A stretch of DNA of 64,000 nt from Shewanella psychromarinicola (GCF_003855155.1 NZ_CP034073.1:1612001-1676000), one strand, 5' to 3'; positions 1-8,675 are shown, counted from the stretch's first letter. The notes: generated by a model from the letters alone, not told the origin. Program-made: numbers and translations.

Positions 1-906
1 AATGGCTTTATAAAAGGTGGTGTTGATAATGACCCGTTTGCAGCCTACTTGATATTCAGGTCGCAGCTTTTCCCGTAAGGCTTTGTCTTTGATGCTTAAT
101 CGTAAATTGGCTTTACACAAAAAATTTAACGCATACTTTTGGATAAAGTGTCCCGTGACTGCTTTGGTAAAAAAATGTTCTAGAAAAAACTTGCCCATAT
201 TGCGATGAATTTTGGTGATGATGGGAAAGCGAGCCATTAACTTTCTGCTGGTTTTTGAAAAGGTAAAATCGGGCAGGTGCATTAGCCATTGTGGTGTGCG
301 CTGAAAAACCGAGACCTTAGCACCCGTGTTAATCAATTCGGGTATGGCTTGTGCGGCGGTTGACCCTGTACCTATCACCCCAACCCGGGTTGCAGCGGAT
401 ATGTTGACGTCGTGGTTCCATTGGGCGGTATGAAATGTCGTACCTTTAAAATCTGCTAATCCGGGAATGTCTGGAAATTGCGGATGATGCAAAATGCCCG
501 TGGCGCACACTATAAAATCGGCAATATAGGTTTGCTGTTGGCTGGTTTTTACGGTCCATTTGCCATTGGCATATTGTGCGTCAGTAACCGCTTCGTTAAA
601 GCGTATGTCTCGTTTAACCTTATACTTATCTGCCACGTTCTCGAAGTATTGTTTAATCTCTGGTCCATGGGCAAAAAAGCGACTCCAGTTGGGATTGGGT
701 TCAAATGAATAGGTATACATGTGAGCGGGTACATCGCAGGCAGCCCCTGGATAGGTGTTTTCTCGCCACGTTCCGCCCACGCAGTCTTTTTTCTCTAGAA
801 CTACAATGTCAGTGATACCAGCTTGGCGCAGTTTAATGGTCATTAAGATGCCCGTCATGCCTGCGCCAATGATGACAACCGAAGGGTTTCGCTTTACTTG
901 GTTCAT
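1..906 (-). CDS. Flavin-containing (Baeyer-Villiger type) monooxygenase, C-terminus beyond window
   Basis: The reading frame starts at the ATG on the minus strand at 906 and runs off the left edge after about 302 codons. The protein opens with a Rossmann FAD-binding segment (VVIIGAGMTGI), then GGTWRENTYPGAACDVP, and a second dinucleotide motif GTGSTAAQAIP near residue 155. Just before that lies FKGTTFHTAQW, which fits the type I Baeyer-Villiger monooxygenase fingerprint FxGxxxHxxxW. Such NADPH/FAD enzymes insert oxygen into ketones or oxidise soft nucleophiles in the cytosol; the substrate here cannot be read. It is divergent from the AraC-type gene at 1105, a likely regulator. The family call is strong, the substrate unknown. 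Confidence 0.88.
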   Translation of the reverse strand, partial: MNQVKRNPSVVIIGAGMTGILMTIKLRQAGITDIVVLEKKDCVGGTWRENTYPGAACDVPAHMYTYSFEPNPNWSRFFAHGPEIKQYFENVADKYKVKRDIRFNEAVTDAQYANGKWTVKTSQQQTYIADFIVCATGILHHPQFPDIPGLADFKGTTFHTAQWNHDVNISAATRVGVIGTGSTAAQAIPELINTGAKVSVFQRTPQWLMHLPDFTFSKTSRKLMARFPIITKIHRNMGKFFLEHFFTKAVTGHFIQKYALNFLCKANLRLSIKDKALREKLRPEYQVGCKRVIINTTFYKAI

Positions 907-1104
907 CGGGACCCTCAATGATAACTATCGTTATTCGTTATTCGCTATCGCTGTTGTTATTGCTGATTTGAGTAATAATGCCTCTAAGCATTCAAAGAGT
1001 GTTAACGATTTGTATTATCTTTCCAGCATAGGAAACTATTGTTAATTGATCTACACGCTAAAGGGACGTATATTTGTGATTTTAAGACATGGCGGCCATC
1101 AGTT

Positions 1105-2112
1105 ATGACATTTCGCAGCATTACCAGTGTGCAAATTATTGTTTCTTATGGCATCGAGCTGGGTATTGATCAAGATCGGTTGCTGCAAGGGTCTGGGCTG
1201 GTAAGCGCCCAATTAGCAGATCACGACCAACTAGTTGAAGACAAACAAGAATTACAGGTGTTAAATAACCTCATGCTCAATACCCCATGCCCATTCAAGG
1301 TAGGAATGGCGTTAGGTTGCCGTTATCACCTGACCAGTTATGGCATCATGGGCTATGCCCTATTGGCTAGCAGTACTGCGAGAAAGGCGATTGAATTAGG
1401 CTTACGTTATCTAGATTTAACCTATGTTTTTTCACAGATAACATTAACTGAGCTTAAAGACGATTTATCCCTAAGGTTCTCATGCGACATTCCTGGCGAG
1501 TTAGGCGAACTGGTGTTAGTCAGAGACATGTTGGGCGCCGCTATGCTCCAACGAGAAGTATTTGAAAGTAACGACTGGCCGATACAATTGCAGTTTACGT
1601 CGCCCCAGCCCCCAGGCTTGTCACTCGAGGATATAAAGCAAAGACTGGGCGCTGAGATTGAGTTTAATGCCAGCTATAACGGTTTTGCTGGATTGGCACC
1701 GCTATTAGATTTGCCATTGATAAAAGCCAATGAAGCCACCGCCAGACTATGTGAAGCGCAATGCAGCCAACTACTGCAACAAAAGCAAAACTGGCAGCCT
1801 GTCGCTAAGTTGGTAAAAGACACCTTAGTACACTTAGGCTTAACAGCATCAATGCAAGACATCGCCCAGCATTTAGCGCGAACCACTCGCACTTTACATC
1901 GTCAACTAACACTAGAACAAACCAGTTGGCGCCAAGTGCGTGATGATGTTCGTTTTGGCATCGCCGAAGCGTTATTATTAACGCCGATACAACTTGATGA
2001 AATTGCTGAACGCCTTGGTTTTAGTGATGGGGCTAATTTTAGCCACAGCTTTAAGCGCTGCAAAAACATGACCCCAAGCCAGTATCGAAAGCAGGTAAAA
2101 AAACAGCGATAG
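1105..2112 (+). CDS. AraC-family transcriptional regulator
   Basis: This is a 335-residue regulator with an N-terminal arabinose-binding-like domain of the PF12625 type (about residues 1-200). The C-terminal AraC helix-turn-helix pair covers about residues 235-330; the second helix region reads IAERLGFSDGANFSHSFKR, typical of the family. The frame is open upstream to a TTG at 1039, but the ATG at 1105 begins at the usual position of the N-terminal domain, so it is preferred; its ribosome site is weak. The gene is divergent from the Baeyer-Villiger-type monooxygenase across about 200 bases. In this family that layout usually means local activation of the neighbour by a small hydrophobic ligand, which here is inference. 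Confidence 0.9.
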   Translation: MTFRSITSVQIIVSYGIELGIDQDRLLQGSGLVSAQLADHDQLVEDKQELQVLNNLMLNTPCPFKVGMALGCRYHLTSYGIMGYALLASSTARKAIELGLRYLDLTYVFSQITLTELKDDLSLRFSCDIPGELGELVLVRDMLGAAMLQREVFESNDWPIQLQFTSPQPPGLSLEDIKQRLGAEIEFNASYNGFAGLAPLLDLPLIKANEATARLCEAQCSQLLQQKQNWQPVAKLVKDTLVHLGLTASMQDIAQHLARTTRTLHRQLTLEQTSWRQVRDDVRFGIAEALLLTPIQLDEIAERLGFSDGANFSHSFKRCKNMTPSQYRKQVKKQR

Positions 2113-2149
2113 CCACCTGTGCGACATAAGCAAAGAGCCGCTAAAATTT

Positions 2150-2177
2150 AAAACATAGAGCTTAAAATATAGAGCTT
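2150..2177 (+). repeat. Two-copy 14-bp tandem repeat downstream of the AraC gene
   Basis: AAAACATAGAGCTT is followed directly by AAAATATAGAGCTT (one mismatch), then AGAGCC. It begins 38 bases past the AraC stop codon. It is one of several short tandem repeats located at gene 3' ends in this window. Confidence 0.6.
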
Positions 2178-2179
2178 AG

Positions 2180-2323
2180 AGCCAAAATAAGTGGGTGCGA
2201 GCTTATAAAAACTTGGCTAAACTGTTAATCGACTTAGTAAAAAGAGTGAGTGTATATCGGCGTAACCAAGATGGCAGCTTTGAAGATGTCTTTAGGGTAA
2301 CGTTATTTGAGCCCGAAAAATAA
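2180..2323 (+). pseudogene. Possible 3' remnant of an unidentified gene
   Basis: An open stretch of 47 codons ends at the TAA at 2321. It has no ATG; a GTG near the beginning is the only plausible start. Its C-terminal part (VSVYRRNQDGSFEDVFRV) looks like compositionally normal protein rather than random translation. I do not recognise the family. It may be the tail of a gene deleted upstream, or a very small gene; chance is not excluded. Confidence 0.25.
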
Positions 2324-2404
2324 AGATCTCAATTAGCTTAATAAAATCCTTTTGCCGTTTAGCAGCGTACAAAGGGATAAGGAATTTATCAAAAAGGACT
2401 ACAG

Positions 2405-2920
2405 ATGCGTTATTTAATGATTATTGCAAGTTTATTGCTACTTAGTGCTTGTAGCACTAGTTATCCAAATCAGGCTATTACAGGGCAAGCTTTCCCGTCT
2501 GTATCAGGGCAAAACCTTGAAGAAAAGTCTATGACCTTGCCTGACGATTTAAAAGGTGAAGTGGCGTTATTATTGATCGGTTACAAGCAAGACTCTCAGT
2601 TTGACATTGATCGCTGGTTGATTGGTTTAGATATGACCCAAACTCAAGTTTCGGTATTTGAGGTTCCGACAATACAGGGACTGTTTCCTAGAATGTTCAG
2701 TACATTTATTGATAATGGCATGCGTTCAGGAATACCTAAACCGCTTTGGAAAGGCGTAGTTACTGTCTATAAAGATGGTGAAAAAGTACAAGCCTTTACC
2801 GGTAATGAAAAACCAAACAATACTCGAGTGGTGCTATTAAATGCACAAGGTAAAGTGATTTACTTTTATGACCAAGGCTTTTCAGTTGATGCACTCAATC
2901 AGTTAAGAGCAATGCTGTAA
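2405..2920 (+). CDS. Lipoprotein with ATP10/thioredoxin-like fold
   Basis: A 171-residue protein with a lipoprotein signal (lipobox LLSACS, Cys at residue 16), preceded by AAAAAGGA nine bases before the ATG. The C-terminal half (WKGVVTVYKDGEKVQAF, then NTRVVLLNAQGKVIYFYDQGF) resembles the thioredoxin-like core of the ATP10/PF05176-type proteins, which lack the CxxC pair; none is seen here either. In mitochondria ATP10 assists ATP synthase assembly, but no such role should be assumed for this outer-membrane lipoprotein. It stands alone, convergent with the DMT transporter. Function unknown. Confidence 0.75.
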   Translation: MRYLMIIASLLLLSACSTSYPNQAITGQAFPSVSGQNLEEKSMTLPDDLKGEVALLLIGYKQDSQFDIDRWLIGLDMTQTQVSVFEVPTIQGLFPRMFSTFIDNGMRSGIPKPLWKGVVTVYKDGEKVQAFTGNEKPNNTRVVLLNAQGKVIYFYDQGFSVDALNQLRAML

Positions 2921-2929
2921 TTGCCAGCT

Positions 2930-3057
2930 AAGTAACTAGTCTAGTCACTCGCTTAATTTTTAGTCTATTAGTCACTAAGTTACTCGCTTAAAGGCTAGAG
3001 CGACTAGCTTAGTTACAAATCTAGTTACTCGCTAAGCGACTAATTTTAATCGCTAGC
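2930..3057. repeat. Degenerate short repeats between two convergent genes
   Basis: The 137-base gap between the stops at 2920 and 3058 is filled with variants of AGTTACTCGCTTA and CGACTAGCTTA in both orientations. The repeats are imperfect, with irregular periods of roughly 20-30 bases. The array ends directly at the stop codon of the minus-strand transporter gene. No protein or RNA gene is seen in it. Confidence 0.5.
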
Positions 3058-3939
3058 CTAAGTGCTGGGTATTCTTTGGCGTAACAACTGAATTAATGTT
3101 GGCGCGATAGAGGCTAAAATCATCCCGCTCATCAACAGATATTGCTGTGGTGTGTATGACTCACCCATTAATACCAGGCCGCAGACGATACCTGCTACTG
3201 GGTTGGCAATGCCGCCAAAAGTGAAGTCGACCACTGACATGCGTTGTAATAACCACACATACATACTGTAACCGAGTACGGTGTTGAGTAAGATTATCCA
3301 GCTGATGCCTAAACCATTAGTTAGACTAAATTGGTTTACCACATTGAGGTATTGCTCAGGTGAAAACAGTGCCTGAATACCTGCTGCAACCAATAAGAAT
3401 GCACCGCCGATAACGAGTTGCCAGGTTAATATTGTCCACCAATGAATCCGCGAACCTAACGATTTAGTTACCGTGCTGCCGATAATAATACAGCTGATAG
3501 CCGCCAGCATCGCCACTAATCCGATCGGATTTAAGCTGATCGAATTTGGATCAAACAGCATCCAAGCTAAGGCCATTAAGATAGCGCCAGAAAAGGCTTG
3601 CTGCAGATTCGGGCGCTTTTTACTGCTAACCCAATGAAATAACATCGCGAAAACCGGCACTGAAATCATACCAATACCAGAAATGGCCGACGGAAGTGTG
3701 AGTGCCATAATAAAAATCAAACTGAAAAATACCGCAATATTGATTGCGCCGAGTTTAATCAAAATGGGCCAGTCTGCCTTTAGAGGTCGGCTAGGTTTTA
3801 TTGCCAATAATATCAGTCCAGCAGGCAACGCACGTAGGGCACCGAGTAATAATGGTGGCCAGTCGGGCAAGGTGAACTGGGTCATCGCATAAGTGGTACC
3901 CCAAAAAAATGCTGGGATCATGGCCAGTAAAATATTCAT
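3058..3939 (-). CDS. EamA/DMT-family transporter
   Basis: A 293-residue integral membrane protein with about ten hydrophobic segments and the two-fold EamA repeat. The first half begins MNILLAMIPAFFWGTTYAMTQ and the second covers roughly residues 150-285, with GYSMYVWLLQRM near 225. Members export amino acids, metabolites or drugs through the inner membrane; the substrate cannot be told from sequence. The gene is divergent from a MarR regulator across 146 bases that contain palindromic candidate operators, so MarR-controlled export of a toxic compound is a reasonable reading. Confidence 0.88.
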   Translation of the reverse strand: MNILLAMIPAFFWGTTYAMTQFTLPDWPPLLLGALRALPAGLILLAIKPSRPLKADWPILIKLGAINIAVFFSLIFIMALTLPSAISGIGMISVPVFAMLFHWVSSKKRPNLQQAFSGAILMALAWMLFDPNSISLNPIGLVAMLAAISCIIIGSTVTKSLGSRIHWWTILTWQLVIGGAFLLVAAGIQALFSPEQYLNVVNQFSLTNGLGISWIILLNTVLGYSMYVWLLQRMSVVDFTFGGIANPVAGIVCGLVLMGESYTPQQYLLMSGMILASIAPTLIQLLRQRIPST

Positions 3940-3958
3940 TAACTACCTTTGTATTAAA

Positions 3959-3976
3959 TATCTTCACGTAAAGATA
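3959..3976. promoter_or_regulatory. Candidate MarR operator
   Basis: TATCTTCACGTAAAGATA is an 18-bp palindrome with a single mismatched pair, lying 20 bases upstream of the transporter start. A second copy of the left half, TATCTTTACATTAAG, lies at 4029-4043, closer to the MarR gene. Paired sites in a divergent promoter region are the usual MarR autoregulation layout. Binding by the neighbouring regulator is inferred. Confidence 0.6.
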
Positions 3977-4085
3977 AGTATCAATTCTGAACCGTTAAGT
4001 TATTTTTGTAAAGTACCTTTTTATGAAGTATCTTTACATTAAGTTTTTAACTTGTGTTTTGAGTGGCAAATGATAAGGGTGAGGT

Positions 4086-4577
4086 ATGGAGGATATTGAT
4101 AGAGTGGTAGCACAATGGGGCGAACAAAAGCCGCATTTAGATACGCTACCAATGGCGTTACTTGGGCGCTTTTTGCGTTTGCAAAAACACATTGAAGCCG
4201 AAATATCCGCTTGCCATAAACAGTTTGGCTTGACCATGGGTGAGTTTGATGTGCTGGCGACATTAAGACGTGCAGGTAAGCCTTATATCTTAACCCCTTC
4301 AGGGTTATTATCGTCAATGATGTTAACCTCTGGCGCGATGACAAATCGTTTAGATAAGCTTGAATATAAAGACTTAATTGCACGTGTACACAGCACTGAA
4401 GACAGGCGCAGTGTCTCGGTTGGCTTGACTGAAAAAGGTCTTGTCACCATAGATGAAGTGATTGAACAGCACGTGAAAATTCAGCACAAACTGGTCCAAA
4501 GCCTGTCTGATGCTGAAGTGCCCGAATTGAACCAACTACTCAAAAATTGGTTAACTGCTTTTGAGGGACGCCAATAG
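4086..4577 (+). CDS. MarR-family transcriptional regulator
   Basis: A 163-residue cytosolic winged-helix protein. The recognition region reads LLSSMMLTSGAMTNRLDKLE and the wing contains VHSTEDRRSVSVGLTEKG, the DxRS wing motif typical of MarR. A GTGAGG ribosome site lies directly before the ATG at 4086. It is divergent from the DMT transporter gene and probably represses both. The N-terminus has about 25 residues ahead of the usual domain start, seen in several MarR subgroups. The ligand is unknown. Confidence 0.92.
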   Translation: MEDIDRVVAQWGEQKPHLDTLPMALLGRFLRLQKHIEAEISACHKQFGLTMGEFDVLATLRRAGKPYILTPSGLLSSMMLTSGAMTNRLDKLEYKDLIARVHSTEDRRSVSVGLTEKGLVTIDEVIEQHVKIQHKLVQSLSDAEVPELNQLLKNWLTAFEGRQ

Positions 4578-4640
4578 TGGGTCTATTGTAAGTCAATAAC
4601 ACGCAGTTATCAGGTCAAAGTGCTGTTTAATAAACGTTTA

Positions 4641-4659
4641 TTATCCCGAGTTAAGATAT
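4641..4659 (+). repeat. Copy of short intergenic repeat (TTATCCCGAGTTGAGGTTA family)
   Basis: TTATCCCGAGTTAAGATAT matches most of a motif also found at 17302, 20520, 27832, 38511 and 60154. The preceding bases TAAACGTTTA are shared with the copy at 60145. It lies just before the shared terminator. Confidence 0.5.
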
Positions 4660-4664
4660 GCTAT

Positions 4665-4703
4665 AAAAAACGGCCAGTGTCTTTAAGACCCTAGCCGTTT
4701 TTG
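4665..4703. terminator. Bidirectional rho-independent terminator
   Basis: AAAAACGGC pairs with GCCGTTTTT around a loop of about 20 bases, with A and T runs on opposite sides. It therefore serves both the MarR gene (plus) and the DUF2999 gene (minus), whose stops flank it. Confidence 0.8.
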
Positions 4704-4730
4704 TTATTGCAGGTTGAAAAGGCTTTGCGC

Positions 4731-4982
4731 TTATGGCTGTAGCTGCGCTTTTGCTGCTTCAACTTTTGAAAAGTCTAAACCCAGTTCATCGACTGCTTCT
4801 TTGATTAAGGTTGGGTTTTGCATAACCATGCCCATCAATTGTTGTAGCTTATCCGCAGGGATCCCTAACTGGCCAATAGTCGCCATTGCGGCAAATGGGT
4901 TTTCAGTCAACGTCTGGAACAGCTCATTAATTTGCGCGTCACTGATATTGTGTTCTTTGAAGATGGCAAGAATAGGGTTCAT
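4731..4982 (-). CDS. DUF2999 family small protein
   Basis: An 83-residue soluble, helical protein (begins MNPILAIFKEHNISDAQINE) that I recognise as the DUF2999 family known from Shewanella and Vibrio. There is no signal peptide or membrane segment. The length agrees with the family. Function is unknown. It ends close to the terminator shared with the MarR gene and stands as a single-gene unit. Confidence 0.8.
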   Translation of the reverse strand: MNPILAIFKEHNISDAQINELFQTLTENPFAAMATIGQLGIPADKLQQLMGMVMQNPTLIKEAVDELGLDFSKVEAAKAQLQP

Positions 4983-5090
4983 TACGATACCTTGTGTGAT
5001 CGTTGATGTTAAACATAGGCTAATTCTACCACATAACTGCGGTAGTAAGTTTTCATGGCGCTGGATACCAAGCCGTTAAGCTTGATCTGT

Positions 5091-5133
5091 ATAAATGGCC
5101 CGACCGCAAGTGATATGCGCTCGGGCCATTTAT
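5091..5133. terminator. Stem-loop terminator downstream of the S41 operon
   Basis: ATAAATGGCCCGA at 5091-5103 pairs perfectly with TCGGGCCATTTAT at 5121-5133. It sits four bases past the stop of the lipoprotein gene at 5137. The T run is short, so it may also act to stabilise the transcript end. Confidence 0.65.
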
Positions 5134-5136
5134 CCG

Positions 5137-5520
5137 TTATTTTTCAGCGGCGCAACGTGCTTGCGACAACGAGGTGGTATTGCCGCTTTGCACATGACGC
5201 AATAGGCAATTATCGCCTTGTTTAAGCAGTTGCACAGTGACTGGCATCTCAGTACTGCGCCCCATTATGAGCAAACCATTAGCATCCTTGTGCTGCGCAC
5301 GTTCAATCACTTCTTGGCTCAACTGTGTGAAGGCATCGTCTGCGATTAATACATTACTTGCCCCTAACAAAGTTGCCAATGCTTGTTGTAACTCAGCATG
5401 GATTTGGCTGCTTGGGTTGGTCAGTGTTGCACGTTGCATTTGGGCTGGCGACTCGTTTGCCGTTGCACCACAGCCGCCCACCGCCAATATCGCCAGTATG
5501 CCAATTAATTGCTTTAGCAT
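5137..5520 (-). CDS. Small lipoprotein of unknown function coupled to the S41 protease
   Basis: A 127-residue protein with a lipobox (AVGGCG, Cys at residue 17). The mature part has two Cys near the C-terminus (NCLLRHVQS and QARCAAEK), possibly a disulfide. Its ATG shares one base with the stop codon of the upstream S41 protease gene (TAATG), so translation is very likely coupled and the two act together in the envelope. I do not recognise the family. Role as a partner or modulator of the protease is inference. Confidence 0.75.
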   Translation of the reverse strand: MLKQLIGILAILAVGGCGATANESPAQMQRATLTNPSSQIHAELQQALATLLGASNVLIADDAFTQLSQEVIERAQHKDANGLLIMGRSTEMPVTVQLLKQGDNCLLRHVQSGNTTSLSQARCAAEK

Positions 5521-7091
5521 TATTGCTCCAAAGCCAATGGCGTGAGAATACGGTTATTTTTAAGCACATTTTGATTACGTGTGTCTTGCAGCATAAAGCC
5601 TGGGTCGACAAAGGGATCTTGTGCTGGTGCGCGTGCGACTGCAGTTGCTGTCGATGGGCAGCGGTTGTTGTCGCGATAAAATAAGGCTGCACTCAATAAT
5701 CTTTCGTTGGTATCACCTAATGCGTGCCCAAGGTCGTCGGCTAGCTCGCAACCTGGTACTTCGCTGTCTACGGTTGGATTGGTTGATGGCATAAAACCGT
5801 CAGAATACTCGCCAAAGCCTTTATCATTTACCCCTTTAAACTGGATGGTAAAATATGTTGTGTCGCAGTTATTGGTGGGGTAAAAGCCGTATGGTTTTCC
5901 ACAGGTGGTCTCGCCGAGTTGAATTACCTCAACATCAATACCGCGAAGGGCATTCATTAAGGCTTCACTGGCAGAACAGGTACCTGGCGTTGTTAGTACA
6001 AATACCCGCTTAAGATTTAACGAAGGCAGTGGGACTCCGCTGCTAAGCAATGAAGTATTAAATCCAATTGATTCAGGAATAAACGGCATCGGCGTTAAGG
6101 CTTCGCGGGTAACGGGATTAACGGTAGGGTATTTGTCATTAAAGCTGGTGCGTTCAAATACTCGGTTGGCTGTAGCATTATCGCCGGCAATCATGTAGCC
6201 CATTTGGCTGGCGAGGGCTAACAATCCGCCGCCGTTATAGCGAATATCCACGACTAAATCGTCAACTTGCGCGTTGCTGAGCAAAGTCATGGCATCGTAT
6301 AAACCTTTTTCAGCGGTTGCGATGTGGGCGTTAAATTGTAAATAACCCACTTTGCCACTAGCCGTTTGAATGATTTTGGTGTTTTGTACTGGTGTTGATA
6401 CCACAGTGCTAGCAGAGAGTGTCACGGTGCGGTCTGTTTGTGCATCTAAATCACGAAGCGTAAACACGGTTTGCTTGCCACTGGTGCTGGGGAATAAACC
6501 TGCATTTATGGTGTCGATACTGCCGCTGTCATTGGCATCTGCGACGCTTACGCCGTCAACAGTGACAATAATAGCGCCACGGCTAATGTCTGCATCACTC
6601 GCTGGCGAGTTGGGTTCGTTGTAAGCCACAGTGACTTGTCGTGAAATACCTGCTGAAGCGTTACGCAAATTTAGCGTCATGCCATAACCAACCGAGGCGC
6701 CGGATCCATTGAGTAATTCCCATTCTGCTGTCGACATGGAAAAGTGAAAGTTATCTTTGAGGTTACCAGTGTCAGACAATTCTTCTGTTTTAAGCAGTTC
6801 AAAATATTCTGCTACGTTATAGGGCGCCGGATCGCGATCAATAATTTCGTTGTACCACAGGTAGGTGTCATTACTCCATGAGCGGAGCCACAGCTTTTGG
6901 GTTAATGGCGCGCTGCACTGATTTGCTAAGGTCGAATCGTCAGCAAATTGGCCTGCAACCCACTGAGGTGAGGTAGACCCTGTATTGGTGCTGTCATCGC
7001 CGCCAGATGAACCGCCACAAGCGGTTAATAGCAGCAAGCTGGCGCTGATAATCAATGGGGCTAATATGTGTCTAGGGAGTAACTTCATCAT
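5520..7091 (-). CDS. S41 family (C-terminal-processing type) peptidase, lipoprotein
   Basis: A 523-residue exported protein. The signal ends in a lipobox (LLTACGG, Cys at residue 25), followed by a Gly/Ser-rich linker. A PDZ-like segment lies around residues 135-215. The catalytic S41 domain follows, with the nucleophile segment TTPGTCSASEALMNALRG and the general-base lysine in GETTCGKPYG, matching the Ser-Lys dyad arrangement of CtpA-like proteases. It would cleave proteins at the outer membrane or in the periplasm. ATGs occur at 7091 and 7088, just after AAGG. It is followed by a translationally coupled small lipoprotein gene. Confidence 0.88.
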   Translation of the reverse strand: MMKLLPRHILAPLIISASLLLLTACGGSSGGDDSTNTGSTSPQWVAGQFADDSTLANQCSAPLTQKLWLRSWSNDTYLWYNEIIDRDPAPYNVAEYFELLKTEELSDTGNLKDNFHFSMSTAEWELLNGSGASVGYGMTLNLRNASAGISRQVTVAYNEPNSPASDADISRGAIIVTVDGVSVADANDSGSIDTINAGLFPSTSGKQTVFTLRDLDAQTDRTVTLSASTVVSTPVQNTKIIQTASGKVGYLQFNAHIATAEKGLYDAMTLLSNAQVDDLVVDIRYNGGGLLALASQMGYMIAGDNATANRVFERTSFNDKYPTVNPVTREALTPMPFIPESIGFNTSLLSSGVPLPSLNLKRVFVLTTPGTCSASEALMNALRGIDVEVIQLGETTCGKPYGFYPTNNCDTTYFTIQFKGVNDKGFGEYSDGFMPSTNPTVDSEVPGCELADDLGHALGDTNERLLSAALFYRDNNRCPSTATAVARAPAQDPFVDPGFMLQDTRNQNVLKNNRILTPLALEQ

Positions 7092-7335
7092 AATCCTTTA
7101 ATATACTCAGATGTCATGGTTAATTTGAGTCTTTTATTATTTACAACTTTATTACAATTGACTTGATTTGTAACTCGGTTTATTGAACAAAGATAAGATT
7201 TAACAACCATGCTATCTGCGGTGTAATGATACTTTTATACGAGGGCATCCGTTGCAATGTTCAGTTTATAGTTGCTGTTTAACTAAAGAGAGCATTACCA
7301 TGATAGGCCAACATAGAATAAAAAAAGGCGAGTCA

Positions 7336-8061
7336 ATGCGAGCTTCATTAATCAATATCTCGGCGCTATGCCGTCGGCAAGGTGGCGCGTCTGGGGTTAA
7401 ACTACTGCTGATTATTTTAGCGACCATGTTGGTGACTGTGGGATTAACATTTTTTATTATCCGCACTTATATCTTCCCGTCGCCGTTAACCCCCGTCACC
7501 TTAACGGCCAAAGAAACTCAACAGCTAGACCATAAACTGGCACAATTGGGCTGGCAAGCTGAGCCTAGCACTCAAGTGAGTCAATCGTCAGATCCCAACA
7601 AGCGAAGCAATCGTGGCAATAATAACAGCGCAGAGTTAACCCCACAGGCCTATCGAGAATTTGACGCCGACCGTCAGGTGACCTTTAGTGAAAAAGAAGT
7701 TAATTCAATGATTGGCCGCAATCCTGATTTTGCGCAGCGTGTCGCGATTGATTTTTCCAATAATTTAGCCAGCGCCAAAATGCTGATCCCCATCCCAGAA
7801 GATTTCCCGATTATGGCAGGGGAGATTTTACGAGTGAATACAGGGCTAGATATTCATTTAGACGCTAATCGTCGCCCGGTGGTCGCTCTGGTTGGCGTGA
7901 GCTTAATGGGCGTACCTATCCCGAATGCCTGGCTTGGGAATATGAAAAACGTCAATTTGGTGGGTGAGTTTGGCGATCGCGGCTTTTGGAATGCGTTTGC
8001 CGATGGTGTGGATGATATTCAAATTCGTGACGGTGAGCTGTCGATCAAACTGCGAGAGTAA
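7336..8061 (+). CDS. Single-pass membrane protein of unknown function
   Basis: A protein of 241 residues from the ATG at 7336, which has AAGGCGAG just upstream. An alternative ATG at 7300, also with a fair ribosome site, would add 12 residues. One transmembrane helix lies at residues 22-44 (GVKLLLIILATMLVTVGLTF); the rest is predicted periplasmic and starts with a Ser/Asn-rich linker. The C-terminal 130 residues form a compact domain with EKEVNSMIGRNPDFAQ and a closing DGVDDIQIRDGELSIKL. No catalytic motif is seen. It stands alone, divergent from the S41 operon. Family not recognised by me. Confidence 0.75.
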   Translation: MRASLINISALCRRQGGASGVKLLLIILATMLVTVGLTFFIIRTYIFPSPLTPVTLTAKETQQLDHKLAQLGWQAEPSTQVSQSSDPNKRSNRGNNNSAELTPQAYREFDADRQVTFSEKEVNSMIGRNPDFAQRVAIDFSNNLASAKMLIPIPEDFPIMAGEILRVNTGLDIHLDANRRPVVALVGVSLMGVPIPNAWLGNMKNVNLVGEFGDRGFWNAFADGVDDIQIRDGELSIKLRE

Positions 8062-8154
8062 ATTTTGTAAACCGAGGGTGTTTTGAAAAGTGGGCATTGA
8101 TATCAAGCCCACTATTTACCATTTACTTATCACAAGATTGTTCTGGACTGATTT

Positions 8155-8246
8155 ATTCTAAGAGCGACTCATGCTAAGAACGACTATTCTAGGTGCGACT
8201 CATTCTAAGATCGACCATTTCTAGGTACGAGTATTTCTAGGTGCGA
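8155..8246 (+). repeat. 16-bp tandem repeat grown from the 3' end of ppiC
   Basis: About six imperfect 16-base units of the form TTCTAGGTGCGACTCA run from 8155 to 8246. The last unit contains the final codons and the stop of the minus-strand ppiC gene (stop at 8237-8239). The other units therefore look like degenerate duplications of the gene's own terminal bases and stop codon extending into the downstream DNA. Confidence 0.75.
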
Positions 8247-8515
8247 TAAAGTACCTTCACCACATGCCAACCAAATTTGGTTTTGACTAAGTGTGGGGTA
8301 ATTAATTCACCGTTGAAACACACTTTGTCAAATGGTGGCACCATCTGACCTTTTTTGAACTCACCTAAGTTACCACCACTTTTAGCTGAAGGGCAGCTAG
8401 AATGCTTTTTGGCTAACACGTCAAACTTGGCGCCATTATTAAGCTGCTTGATGATGTCTTCAGCTTGAGTTTGGTGTTTAACTAATATATGTAATGCTGC
8501 TGCGGTTTTGGCCAT
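8237..8515 (-). CDS. ppiC: Peptidyl-prolyl cis-trans isomerase, parvulin type
   Basis: A 92-residue single-domain parvulin without signal peptide, the same size as E. coli PpiC. Diagnostic segments are [36 protein letters not shown] and the closing [11 protein letters not shown]. It catalyses proline isomerisation in cytosolic proteins. The gene is monocistronic, and its 3' end is the seed of the tandem repeat array that follows it. Confidence 0.95.
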   Translation of the reverse strand: MAKTAAALHILVKHQTQAEDIIKQLNNGAKFDVLAKKHSSCPSAKSGGNLGEFKKGQMVPPFDKVCFNGELITPHLVKTKFGWHVVKVLYRT

Positions 8516-8675
8516 GATGTCGGTCTTAGTGTCGCTGTAGTTAGCGCATTATTATACCTGCTTTGTCAGCTAAATTGGCAGTAGATCCTTACCCGAATAA
8601 TATATTCAATCCCATAAGGTCAAAGATGGTGAGCATTGAGTGATGTTTACACCATTATGTTGCCGGGTGACCAAG

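Noticed and set aside
478..1045. Plus-strand frames opposite the Baeyer-Villiger-type monooxygenase
   Set aside because: The minus strand encodes a clear flavoprotein; the opposite frames are shadows.
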